In this document: positions 34,537-45,372 of the stretch, one piece after another
How positions within the stretch are numbered: the first letter of the stretch is position 1
How the letters are laid out: every line of letters starts with the position of its first letter
Assembly (NCBI RefSeq): GCF_022965805.1
Contig: NC_133104.1
Coordinates: 25,974,069-26,038,068, forward strand
Reading direction: 5' to 3'
DNA length: 64,000 nt
From: Primulina eburnea
Taxonomy: Eukaryota; Streptophyta; Magnoliopsida; Lamiales; Gesneriaceae
Position numbers and translations under genes: made by a program
The notes under the pieces: model-generated
The model's database searches: none
Told to the model about the DNA's origin: nothing
Seen by the model: the letters and a program-made list of their open reading frames with translations, nothing else

Positions 34537-34548
34537 TGGTATCAGAGC
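34537..34548 (+). promoter_or_regulatory. Element D primer binding site
   Basis: TGGTATCAGAGC, complementary to the 3' end of initiator methionine tRNA, lies five bases after the 5' LTR. Confidence 0.93.
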
Positions 34549-34776
34549 TATAGATCCTTTAGACTGAGATAGGAGCTAGTGAGCGGGGTAGATTGAGGTT
34601 TTCTTTCATGCTTTTGATTGCTAGCATGAATTTCTGTTTTAATACATGTTTGCCTGAATATCTGATTTTGATATGGTATTGTGTATTATTTGGAATGGAT
34701 CAGCTGTAAGATGATCCGAGGAAGATTGAAATTGATATTTGGTAGTTGGAATTACTAACCTCTTCGATTATTAGAT

Positions 34777-36357
34777 GTGCCTCCGAGAAGAGTACCTGAA
34801 CAGGGTAGTACTTCAAATCCTCCCATGGATGTGACAGCTACTCCCATGGAGAAATTGTTGAAAAGGTTCCAGTCTTTCCATCCACCGACCTTGAAGGGTA
34901 CGGAGAATTCCGTGTAATGTGAGAGTTGGATGAACGATATTTAAATGATGTTCGAATCTTTGGAATATACTGATGAGAAGAGGGTGAAACTGATCGGACA
35001 CCAGTTGCAGGACGTTGCCAAAAACTGGTGGATCACGACGAAACGGGCATTGGAACAACGAGGTACGGCCATTACCTGGAATGTGTTTAGAACTGAATTT
35101 TATCAACGGTTCTTTCCAGTTTCATATAGGAAGGACAAGGGAGCCGAGTTCGCTAACTTGAGACAGGGCCAGTTAAACATTGAGGAATATGTGGCTAAGT
35201 TCTCTACACTGCTCCGATTTGCTCCCCACGTAGCTGAACATGATGAGGCCGTTGCGGACCAGTTCATAAATGGCCTTAATCCTGAAATCTTTACTTTGGT
35301 TAATACCGGGAGGCCAAACAATTTTACTGATGCCTTGAACCGAGCCAAGGGAGCTGAAGCCGGTCTTATGAGACAGAAAGAGGCTTCGTTTGTGCCTTCA
35401 GCACCGAGATCACAGATGCCTCGACCAACTCCTCGATTTTAAAGCGGCAGTGGTATTGGGAAGAAAGACTTCCTGAAAGCTAAGGGGAAGAAATTCAAGA
35501 AAGCGGGAAGTAGCTCATCCAGTTCGAGTGGCTCTAGACAGGTTGTTCAGGTCCAGAGTTATACATTACCCTACTGTAGCACTTGTGGAGGGAAGAATTC
35601 CAATGAACAGTGCCGAGGAGTGTTCGGCAACTGCCGCATTTGTAAACAGCAAGGACACTTTGCCCGAGTATGTCCACAGCGAGGTGCTCAGGGATCCCAG
35701 GCCGCTGAGTCATCTGGATCAGTGGCTCAGACAGGAAGACGATCTTCTGCCGTTCATTCCTTTCAGCCAGCACCGTCTACTCAGTCACAGCAGAGGCCAG
35801 AAGGGAGCCAGATAGCGAGCCAGCCTCCTAGACAGCAGGCCCGACTATTTGCTTTGACAGAGGAGAAGGCACAGGATGCACCTGATGATGTCGTGGCAGG
35901 TAACTGTTTTATTTCTGGTTATCCTGCATATGTATTGATTGATACTGGTGCATCACATACATTTATATCTGAGCGATTTGCCTTGATGCATTCTTTGCCT
36001 GTTGAGTCATTGTCTGCAGTAGTGTCTGTTTCTTTGCCGTTAGGGACAGGTTTGATGTCAGTGAAATCTGTTAAATCTAGTATACTGCAGTATGATGGGC
36101 ATGAGATTGAGTTGGACTGTATTGTGCTTGGGATATCTGATTTTGATTGTATTATCGGTATCGATACGTTGACCAAGTACATGGCTATAGTCGATTGTTT
36201 CCACAAAATTGTTCGATTCAGACCTGAGATGGCTGAGGAGTGGAAATTTTATGGTAAGGGTTCTCGTGCCAGAATTTCTTTGATATCTACTATGAATATG
36301 ACTCGATGTTGCAGAAAAGAGCGGATGGATTTCTGGTTTATTCAGTTGATTTACTGA
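34777..36357 (+). pseudogene. Element D gag and protease, with stops
   Basis: The frame VPPRRVPEQ starts at 34777, where the related element C has MPPRR, so the start ATG appears to be GTG here. One frame continues through the gag domain (FESLEYTDEKRVKLIGHQL, RQGQLNIEEYVAKF), a CCHC knuckle (CRICKQQGHFARVC) near 35630 and the protease (VLIDTGASHTFISERF) near 35940, but with TAA stops at 34915, 34942 and 35440. The frame is lost near 36305. It would encode the particle protein and the processing protease. Confidence 0.9.
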
Positions 36358-38217
36358 AATCGAGTCCATCATTGGCGGATTTGCCAGTGGTGTGTGAGTT
36401 TGCTGATGTCTTTCCAGATGAGATTCCTGGATTGCCTCCGATACGAGAGATCGATTTCAGTATTGAATTGATGCCAGGAACAGTTCCGATTTCGAGAGCT
36501 CCATATCGAATGGCACCGATCGAGTTGAAAGAGTTGAAAGAACAGTTGGAAGATTTACTGGCCAAAGGGTATATCAGACTTAGTGTATCTTCTTGGGTGC
36601 TCCAGTACTGTTCGTGAGGAAGAAAGACGGGTCGATGAGACTTTGTATCGATTACCGGCAACTGAACAAGGCAACGGTAAAGAATAAATATCCATTGCCT
36701 CGTATTGATGATTGATTTTATCAGTTGCAGGGTTCATCTGTATATTCCAAGATCGATCTGAGATCTGGATACCATCAACTGAGAGTCAGGGATTCTGATA
36801 TCCCAAAGACAGCATTCAGAACCAGGTATGGACATTATGAGTTTATTGTCATGCCTTTCGGGTTAACGAATGCACCGGCAGTATTTATGAGATTGATGAA
36901 CCGCGTCTTTCAGAAATATTTGGATGATTTTGTTATCATATTCATTGATGATATATTGATTTATTCAAAGAATATGATCGAGCATGCTGATCATCTGAGG
37001 ACTGTGTTGCGAATTTTGAGGGCGGAGAAACTGTATGCTGAATTGACGAAATGCGAGTTCTGGTTGAAACAGATAGTATTTCTGGGTCATATTATATCCG
37101 GAGACAGGATATCAGTTGATCCCAGTAAGGTTGAGGCAGTGATTTCGTGGCCGAGACCGACATTTGTACCAGAGATACGCAGTTTTATGGGTTTGGCAGG
37201 ATATTATCGCCGATTCATTAAAGATTTTTCTAGTATTGCCAAACCGATTACACAGTTGACTCAGAAAAATGCTCTGTTTGTTTGGTCTGAGGAATTTGAG
37301 GCCAGTTTTCTCGAATTGAAGAAGAGATTGACCAGTGCCCCGGTGTTGACTATTCCATCCAGTTCTAATGATTTTGTGGTTTATTGTGACGCTTCTCACA
37401 GAGGGTTGGGATGTGTGCTGATGCAGCGAGGGCATGTTATTGCTTATGCCTCAAGACAACTTAAACCACATGAGTCCCGTTATCCAATTCATGACCTTGA
37501 ATTGGCAGCCATTGTCTTTGCATTGAAGATATGGCGACATTATCTGTACGGCGAGAAATTTGAGATATATTCTGATCATAAAAGCTTGAAGTATTTGTTT
37601 TCACAATCTGAATTGAATATGAGACAGCGAAGATGGCTGGATTTACTGAAAGACTTTGATTGTGAAATCAAATATTATCCAGGGAAGTCCAATGCAGCAG
37701 CTGATGCACTAAGTCGAAAGGTATGTTCTTTATCCTTATCGACAATAGGTGACTCGAATTTGATAGAAGACTGCTGTTTGTCTGGATTAGCTTTTGAGAC
37801 AGATTGTCAGCCTTTGAGATTATATGCAATTCGAGCTGAACCAGAATTGATATTGAAAATCAAAGAGGCACAAAAAGTTGATCAGAACGTACAAAAGTCG
37901 ATTGCTATGGTTAAAGCGGGACATCGATCGAAATATCAGGTGCAAAATGGTATTTTGTATGTGAATAATCGCCTTGTTGTGCCGAATGTTTCGGATTTAA
38001 GACGGCGAATACTGTCAGAAGCGCACAACAGTCATTTTAGCATTCATCCTGGTGGCAGGAAAATGTATAATGATTTAAAGACACAGTATTGGTGGAAGCA
38101 AATGAAATCTGATGTTACTGAATTTGTAGCCAAGTGTCTGAATTGCCAACAAGTAAAAGCTGAGAGGAAGAAGCCAGGAGGATTGTTGCAGAGTTTGTCC
38201 ATTCCTGAATGGAAATA
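36306..38217 (+). pseudogene. Element D reverse transcriptase, RNase H and integrase zinc finger
   Basis: After an N-terminal RT part (PGTVPISRAPYRMAP) and a frame change near 36590, the frame opens at 36725 for about 497 codons. It carries [24 protein letters not shown], the intact catalytic FIDDIL, RNase H ([36 protein letters not shown]) and the integrase HHCC finger ([17 protein letters not shown]). It stops at TAG 38216-38218 where Trp is expected in EWKW. A stop also lies at 36715, just before the RT core. Confidence 0.92.
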
Positions 38218-38218
38218 G

Positions 38219-39316
38219 GATCACATTTCCATGGATTTTGTAACACAGTTACCACGTTCCTCCCGAGGCTGTGATGCGATTTGGGTCGTGATTGACAGAT
38301 TGACCAAATCCGCATGTTTTATTCCATACTAGATGACGTACAGATTTGATCAAATGACAGATATCTATGTCAAGGAAGTTGTTAGACTGCACGGAGTGCC
38401 GAAGTCGATTGTTTCAGACCGAGATCCTCGATTTACTTCGCACTTCTGGCAGAGTTTGCAGCAAGCTCTTGGTACAAAGTTACATTTAAGTACCTCATAT
38501 CATCCACAGACTGACGGACAGTCAGAACGAACGATCCAGATATTGGAAGATATGCTGAGAGCTGTAGTGCTTGATTTTAGCACTAATTGGCAAGATGCAT
38601 TGCCACTTTGCGAGTTTTCGTACAACAATAGCTATCAGACGAGTATTGAGATGGCCCCATTTGAAGCGTTGTACGGAAAGAAATGCAGATCCCCATTATA
38701 TTGGGATGATATCTTTGATGTTCCTGAGATTGGACCTGATATGATCAGAGATATGACGGAAAAGGTGAAATTGATTCAAAAGAAAATGAAGGCAGCCCAG
38801 GACAGACAAGCCAAATATGCCAACCTTCGACGACGACCGTTGGTATTTGAGGCAGGAGACCAGGTGTTCCTGAAGATTTCTCCTTTTAGAGGTGTGGTTA
38901 AATTTGGAAAGAAGGGAAAGTTGTCTCCACGATACGTCGGTCCTTATGAAATTCTTGAAAAGATTGGAGATCGTGTCTATCGACTAGCATTGCCGCCTTC
39001 ATTATCTGGAATACCTGATGTCTTTCATGTATCAATGCTGCGGAAATATCTTCCTGATGATTCACATGTTATTCAACCCGACGAGACCGAGCTGGATGAG
39101 ACATTGAGTTATGTCGAGAAACCGATTCGGATTATCGATCGTAAAGAAAAACAGCTCAGAACGAAGATGATTCTGTTGGTGAAAGTACAATGGACTCGTC
39201 ATGGCGTTGAAGAAGCCACTTGGGAGACTGAATCAGACATGAGACAAGAATTCCCATCATTATTTACTGATGTAAATTTCTGTTCAGTTTTATTACATAC
39301 CTTCTTATTGATATGA
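38219..39316 (+). pseudogene. Element D integrase core and chromodomain-like tail
   Basis: In the same frame after the [16 protein letters not shown] with the first Asp, a second TAG at 38330, then VSDRDPRFTSHFW, HPQTDGQSERTIQ with the catalytic Glu, GPYEILEKIGDRVYRLALP, and a tail EEATWETESDMRQEFPSLF ending at 39316. All three catalytic residues are present. The tail is the chromodomain-like part that may steer insertion to heterochromatin in this group. Confidence 0.92.
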
Positions 39317-39351
39317 TGGATTGCCTGTGATTTCGAGGACGAAATCATATC

Positions 39352-39366
39352 TTAGGGGGGGAGAAA
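39352..39366 (+). promoter_or_regulatory. Element D polypurine tract
   Basis: TTAGGGGGGGAGAAA abuts the 3' LTR, after a TTTCGAGGACGAAATC segment. Confidence 0.85.
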
Positions 39367-41492
39367 TGTAATGCCCGGAAATTTAATCCTAATAATCTGT
39401 AATTATTGATTTATAATTTGATACGATTATGAATGGATTAAGCGGGACACGATTTGACCCAGCATGACAATAAGTAAGTGCAAGGACAGTGGCATTCACG
39501 CACATGCGCGAACGGACGCGCGCACATGCGCAAACTGAGCAGAAGACTCCGCGCATATGCGCGGATTGAAGGCGCGCATATGCGCCGAGTGGCTAGTGGC
39601 AAGATTGCCGAGACATAATATTGGGCGCACATGCGCGACTTGTGCGTGCACATGCGCGATATGTCCAGAGCATGCGCGGCGAGGAGTCGTGCATATGCGC
39701 GAGTTGCCGAGGAAATCACTTGTGGCAACAGTAGGTCTCGCGCATATGCGCGGGGTTGAGACGCGCATATGCACGAGGCATGCAAACGGAAAAGTTGACA
39801 TTTGGCTTATGGTGCACCGTAGGAATATATATATATAGATATACAAGCAATGCCATTCTTCAGAAACAAGAGGAAAAAGGGGAAACGAGGCCAACGTACG
39901 GTTTTGATTTTCAGAATTTGATTTACGAGAAATCCGTCCGTCTGATTTTGAATCCGACTTCGGTACCGAGTTCCTAGAAACGTAGGCTATAACTGGACGT
40001 AAGTTTTACTACGTTTTGACATGATTTGAAATTATGTCATTGTCAGAATTGAATAGGATTCATATATGATGTGCTTGACATGTTAGAAGTCATAGAATCG
40101 AAGTCAGATTGAGAAACGGACTGATTATGGAATTGTTATGAATTTTTAGGGTATATTGATTTATACTGGACAGATTTGAATTGGAACTGGAGTATAGATT
40201 ATATTGGATATTGGTTATGGATTGTAACTGTTATCTGGTGATGTTGTATTGACGGAAATATTGGGATTGTACCGTTATACCGTTGATTTTGAATTAAATC
40301 CATATTAACCGGATTCAGTATTGAATTGAGAATGGAATATTGATATCAATATTCCCGGTATGTCATTTCAGATTTACAAAGACAGTCTTGAGTTCAGAAC
40401 TAATATTGCTTCAGACCGTGACTACAAACGAAAGGTATAAGTCAATGTGTATTGGGAGATCGACTTGAGTCGGTTTAGACTTGAGTTTCCCTAAATCACA
40501 TACTTTATTTTATTGCATTGATATTTGCATGTATTTGATTGATATACTTGTTTTCTTGATATATAGATAGCAGGTATCCGATTACTTGTTCTCTTGATAT
40601 ATAGACAGCAGGTATTAGTCGAGTAATCTTATGACAGAAGTGCCTAATGGTGGTGGGATCGCCACGGACACATTGCACGATGTCATGAGATAGTGTATTG
40701 GCGGTAGTGCCATAGTCTGTCACCGGATAATTGGCTATCGATGTGGATAGAATTATAGCTCCTTTTATTACTGGTGATCGGTACTGTATCGATGTGGATA
40801 GAATTATAACTTCTTCTATTACTGTTGATCGATGTGGTTAGAATCGGAGTTTTTTCTATTACTGGTGATCGACACTATACCGATGTGGATAGAAACAGAT
40901 CTTCTTCTATTACTGGTGATCGATACTATATCGACGTGGATAGAACTGGAGTCTTTTCTATTACTGTTGGTTGATATGGAATGCCAATGCCTGGAAACCG
41001 GGATCCCTAGGCTAGGATTGAGTCTAGTCTGAGTCGTGGAATTACGAGTATTGTCGACAGTTTGTTATTGATTATATTTCAGCTTTTGATATATATTGCT
41101 GGTATCTGTCCATGCTTTTATGTTTATCATATGATTGCATGTTTCGTTGATTTATACTGGGATTTATTCTCACCGGAGTTATCCGGCTGTTGTCTTGTTT
41201 GTATGTGTACTTGACAACATGTGGGACAGGTTCAGGGTCCAGGAGATGAGGAGAGATCGGGATTAGAGTGAAGGCTCCGGACTTGGATTAGAGATAGGGT
41301 TTGGACACTTGACATTAGATGTTAAACCTTAGTTGGTACAGGACTAGTACTTTTATATACTGAGATGTATATATGTTTTATGTCACTACGTTCCGCATTA
41401 TTTTTAAAAAAAATATTAGACCATGTTTATTATAATCGTTTTAATTAGTCCCAATGATGATTAAGAATATGATTAGCGTCCGGGTCCCCACA
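39367..41492 (+). repeat. Element D 3' LTR
   Basis: 2126 bp, near identical to 32416-34531. Differences include extra palindrome copies near 39550-39590, an 11-bp deletion in the 51-bp array and a short deletion near 41330. No gene is seen. Confidence 0.95.
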
Positions 41493-41497
41493 ATATC

Positions 41498-42720
41498 TAT
41501 GCTTAGCGTTAGGATAAATTTTCTTAATGGCATTTATGAGACCTTTTTGTCTATCACTTATGAAGGTTAAGTATCTCTCATCTCCTAAATGCCAATGTAA
41601 GCAATCAAAAAAGTATTCCCAACTATCCTGATTTTCTCCCTCAGAAATCATCACTGCAATTGGAAAAATACTAGAATTTGCATCAAGTGTTACTGCACAC
41701 AAAAGTTGTCCTCCAAAAGGATTTTTTAAGAAACAACCATCTACCCCAATGAAGGGCCTACATCCATTCACAAACCCTTCTCTTTGAGCAACAAAACTAA
41801 CAAAAAATATCTTGAATATGGGATTTCAATTTGGATTGCACAAATCTAATCCTTCACACAATATTTTACAGGTTACGCCCGAATTATATTTTCTCAAAAC
41901 TTTAGCATATTTGGGAAGTTTGTTATAACTAACCTAATGATCACCCATATACTTTTTGGTCACCTTTTTTCGCGCTCTATGAAGTTTACAAACATCAACA
42001 TGAACACCATAATCATCAATAAGAGCAGATCCCAAATCCCCAACTGTCATTCCTTGAGCTGATTTCAGTTGTTTCTCATATTTTTTAGCTATCCATGCAC
42101 TTGGATGTTGCACTTTTATCTCTGCATTGCATAACACAAGTGTGTGGACCCCCATAAGTTTTAATTTTAAAAGTTACTCCATCAATCCACTTTGATGCAT
42201 GGATCCTCCAAGGGCAACCATTGGTTTTGCACTTTGCTGTTTGCATATTTCTTGTATTATGAATCCTATTCATTCTAAAACCCTCCTGGACTTTGTAATC
42301 CTCTAAAACACTCTTAAAATGTACCACATCCTTAAAAATCTGACCAACCTCAAATTCTATAATTCCATTTTTCTCAGTTTCAAAGACATCTCCTTGCATT
42401 TTATCCCTTAGTTTTGCCATCAAGGTTTCAACTTCATCATCACTACTAAAAAATTGGTCACAATCAGAATTGTAATCTGAATCATCTTCATCACCTTCAC
42501 TTTCTAATTCCTTCTCTGTGTCAATTAATCTTTTCTCATTTGTTTCATTACTAACGCTATTGTCACTCCAACAACATGACTCTTCCTCTATTTCTACAAC
42601 ATCAACTGTGAGTTCATCATTTTTAAAATCAGCATTCATGAGTTCTTGTTGCACACAAACTTCAACATATTTTGGTTGATCATGGTCTTCAAAAGTATTG
42701 TGCCATAAGCGCATAGTAGA
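41498..42720 (-). pseudogene. MULE transposase, N-terminal and DDE part
   Basis: From the 5' side (42714): an acidic stretch (EGDEDDSDYNSDCDQFFSSDDE), a MuDR-type DNA-binding domain (FEVGQIFKDVVHFKSVLEDY, KCKTNGCPWRIHASKW, HTC), a frame change near 42130, a VQHPSAWIAKKYEKQLK region, then the DDE core (FIGVDGCFLKNPFGGQLL with the first Asp, FISDRQKGLINAI with the second) ending at KHRYC, where element D interrupts. An in-frame stop lies near 41825. It would cut and paste the MULE in an intact relative. Confidence 0.9.
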
Positions 42721-42798
42721 TGTAATGACGCATCACCAAATACTTCATATGCCATAAAAATATTTTTAAAATTTTTATCACAGTTCAAAGGAAAGCTT

Positions 42799-43010
42799 TA
42801 TTTAGAACGTGGTGTAATGCCATCCAATCTAATTAATCCAGTCAAATCACCAATTTGACCTATATCTGTACCAAATATTGCTATTATAGAATCACGTACC
42901 AACATTGACAAATCATAATTTTGAAGGCTTGGCACATCCTTTAAAGCAATTTGTTCATCACAGTGGTGCAAAATCATCTTCATCATGAGCTGTATATTTA
43001 AAAGAAACAT
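42799..43010 (-). pseudogene. Probable 5' exon or N-terminal piece of the MULE transposase
   Basis: The open frame MMKMILHHCDEQIALKD to LIRLDGITPRSK lies just upstream of the transposase start on the same strand and ends in a stop. It may be a first exon or a separated N-terminus. No splice pair is evident, so this is a weak call. The stretch 43011-43406 shows no other gene. Confidence 0.4.
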
Positions 43011-43406
43011 ATAAATATACATTAGAATAAAACACAAACCAGTCAAATACAATTTCTATTAAGCGTTTTTAATAACCCAAACTAATTTAAACTTTCTATC
43101 GAACACCTTTCATACAAAGCATATCATTACAAAAAAAAAACACTACAATGAGAAGAAATGACAAAAACATAAGAAGGAGAGAGACTACCTTGTGTGGAGA
43201 CAATCGATTTTCAACATATTGAGGGGAAAATGAAATGCGTATCGTGGAAGCAGAAAGACTTTTTTATGGTGAAAAAATACAGTGGAAGAAAGGGTTTAGA
43301 AATAAGAATAAAATGGGATAAAATTTATTAGCTTAATTAATCTTTATCTATCAAAAGACTACTACACCCTTTTAGTCATCATAAATTGACTAGATTTCCG
43401 ATGATC

Positions 43407-43490
43407 ATGTACCAATTTAACTATTAGCAAAAGTTTGTGTACCAATTTGACATTTGATTTATAGTTCATATACCAAATTAATTTTTACTC
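43407..43490. repeat. MULE right terminal inverted repeat
   Basis: It ends TTTTTACTC and is the inverted partner of 30482-30565, 84 positions without gaps, about 82% identical. Confidence 0.9.
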
Positions 43491-44305
43491 TTTTAAAATT
43501 TCCTTGATTTCTTCTCTTGAATCTTCCAAACTTTTTGACGAATAATGACATAGCGTCATTACTTAACTGATCAGCAGATTTGTTAACTGAACCAGTTGGT
43601 TCCAGTTTGATAGTAGTTAGGGCAGTTGTAGCAGCTGGTGTAGAAAGTTTCCCTTCTCTGATTTGCAACTCAAACTCGTAAGGTTTTAAATCAGCAAATA
43701 AATCATGGAGTTCGACTTTGTTCAAGTCCTTTGATTCTTGCATTGCCATGGTCTTAACATCTCATTCCTTGGGAAGACCTCTTACTACTTCAGTGCTACC
43801 TTTTATTTGAATACACCTTTCCGATTGCATTCAATTCGTTTATTATACTGGTGATCCTTTCAACATATTCATGCATTGATTCTCCAATCTTCATCTTGAT
43901 ATTGTCAAACTTTTGAACAGCAATAGAAATATTATTCTCTTTGGTTAGCTCATTGCCTTCACAGAGCTGAATCAGTTTCTCCCAAATTTCCTTGGGAGTT
44001 TTGCACATTTTCATCTTGCTGAAAGTGACTTTATCCAGCGTTTTGTATAAGATGTATTTAGCCATGTTGTCCAAGTTGTATTTTCTCTTGTCTTCAGTTG
44101 TCCATTCATCTCGGGTTTTTTCAAAACGATGTGGTGCCCCATCAGTTATGGCAACAACAGTGTTTGCCTTCAATATTCTCATGGGTCCATCTGTAATAAC
44201 ATATCACATGTCATCGTCTTGTGCAGCTAGATGAGCCTGCATTCTGATTTTCCAATCATCAAAATCTTCTCTGGAGAACATTGGAATTCTGTTGAATGAA
44301 GACAT
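43491..44305 (-). pseudogene. Copia gag, N-terminal part
   Basis: It starts at ATG 44305 (MSSFNRIPMFSREDFDDWK), typical of copia gag with its conserved Trp-Lys. It continues through KYNLDNMAKYILYKTLDK, TPKEIWEKLIQLCEG and HEYVERITSIINEL to FVKKFGRFKRRNQGNFKR, where the MULE interrupts. A TGA stands where Trp is likely after AQDDDM, and further stops occur near 43795 and 43765. The zinc knuckle follows at 30471 on the other side of the MULE. Confidence 0.9.
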
Positions 44306-44348
44306 GTTGATCAGTTTGTATATAGAAATATTCAGGAACAAGATTCAA

Positions 44349-44362
44349 CTGCTCTTATAACA
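44349..44362 (-). promoter_or_regulatory. Copia primer binding site, mutated
   Basis: On the - strand TGTTATAAGAGCAG lies just inside the LTR; it resembles the iMet site TGGTATCAGAGCAG with three changes. Confidence 0.55.
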
Positions 44363-44364
44363 CT

Positions 44365-45372
44365 TGATATGTTCGGTTAAAGGTGGAAAAACGTTTAGAA
44401 GGGGGGTTGAATAAACACTACAATTTTCACAACCTTTTCTAGATTTATGAGTCAGTTTAGTGATAAACTGATACTCGGGAATCTTGTAAGTCAATATCAA
44501 TCAGTTAACAAAGAATGTGCGGAAACAAACTGACTGATAGATAGAATAAAAATTGAAATACAAGATACAAGATTCTATGGATGTTCGGAGATTTCAAACA
44601 CTCCTACGTCAGCCCTTATATCTAAAGGATATGATATACACTAAAAGACTTTGATCGATACAAACAGTTGTACAGACTCACTTCAGTTTTGGACTTAACA
44701 ATGCCAAGCTGAAACTCTTAGTTACAAACTTGTTTACAGTACTCAATAGAATTGAAATAATTTAGCACAACTGTCTTTTCAAGATCAAGTATTATAGTTT
44801 GTGCTTGAAAGCTCGAAGCATAGACTGAAAACTATGAATGTATACAATAATCGTGAGCTTTGATGTTTGCAAGGATTTCAACGAAGAAACAGAATAGTAA
44901 ATCGATAGTTGTTAAAGTTCAAAAATTGGTTATCAACTGCTCTTCTCTGATATTTATAGGCTTCCCTCCAATGGTAATATTAAATACTATTTGAAGCTTT
45001 CTATTTGTAGCTTGTCACGTCTACATTCTTCTGACATTCGTACACTACAGCTTTTCTGAAATGCGGCGATCCCACTACTTGTTGCAGTCACCTTTTGTCG
45101 GTTGAATGTCTTTTTCCTTAATTGATGACGTGTACAGCTGAGGGATCAACTGATCGAATGTAGTTGATAAGCTCACAACTATTTGTAGTAACTGATCAGT
45201 TCCAACTGATCAGTCAGTTCTCTGCGTAGTTCAGTTACTGGTTCAGTTGCCTTCAAAAATCTGCGTATTATCCTTCAGTTACTAGCAACCGATAGTTTGC
45301 ATATTTTAGATCAGTTTCTATCAGTCTTCTAGATCAGTTAGCTTAATCTATTAAACGCTCGGTTTGTCAACA
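44365..45372 (-). repeat. Copia 5' LTR
   Basis: On the - strand it ends GAACATATCA next to the primer-site remnant and starts either TGTTGACAAACC (45372) or TGTTAGTAAC (45393). The second LTR is outside the window, so the start cannot be fixed. It is rich in AACTGA and CAGTT words and has no gene. Confidence 0.7.

Larger units (their letters stand above)
32416..41492 (+). mobile_element. Element D: Tekay-like Ty3/gypsy retrotransposon, complete but mutated
   Basis: It is 9.08 kb with LTRs at 32416-34531 and 39367-41492 (TGTAATGCCC to GTCCCCACA), TSD ATATC, iMet-type primer site, gag to integrase in normal order, and a polypurine tract. The LTRs are highly similar and differ mainly by repeat-number changes. 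Several TGG or CAA type codons have become stops, so it is not autonomous. Confidence 0.95.
30482..43490 (-). mobile_element. Mutator-like DNA transposon (MULE) with element D inside
   Basis: Terminal inverted repeats of at least 84 bp lie at 30482-30565 and 43407-43490, aligned without gaps at about 82% identity, with a 10-bp TSD in copia gag. Without element D it is about 3.9 kb. The transposase reads on the - strand and shows a MuDR-type N-terminal domain, a DDE core, a SWIM zinc finger, an RGRP motif and a zinc knuckle. It is inactivated by frame changes and by element D. Confidence 0.93.
27405..45372 (-). mobile_element. Ty1/copia element (SIRE-like), 5' portion, broken by a MULE and element B
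   Basis: Coding order on the - strand is 5' LTR (44365-about 45372), primer-site remnant, gag, zinc knuckle, protease, integrase and the start of RT, where element B interrupts it at 27404. The gag is split by the MULE (30482-43490). Everything after the start of RT and the 3' LTR lies outside the window on the left. The CCCCCCTTCTAAACG tract near the LTR end is like that of SIRE elements. Stops and substitutions show it is inactive. Confidence 0.9.
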
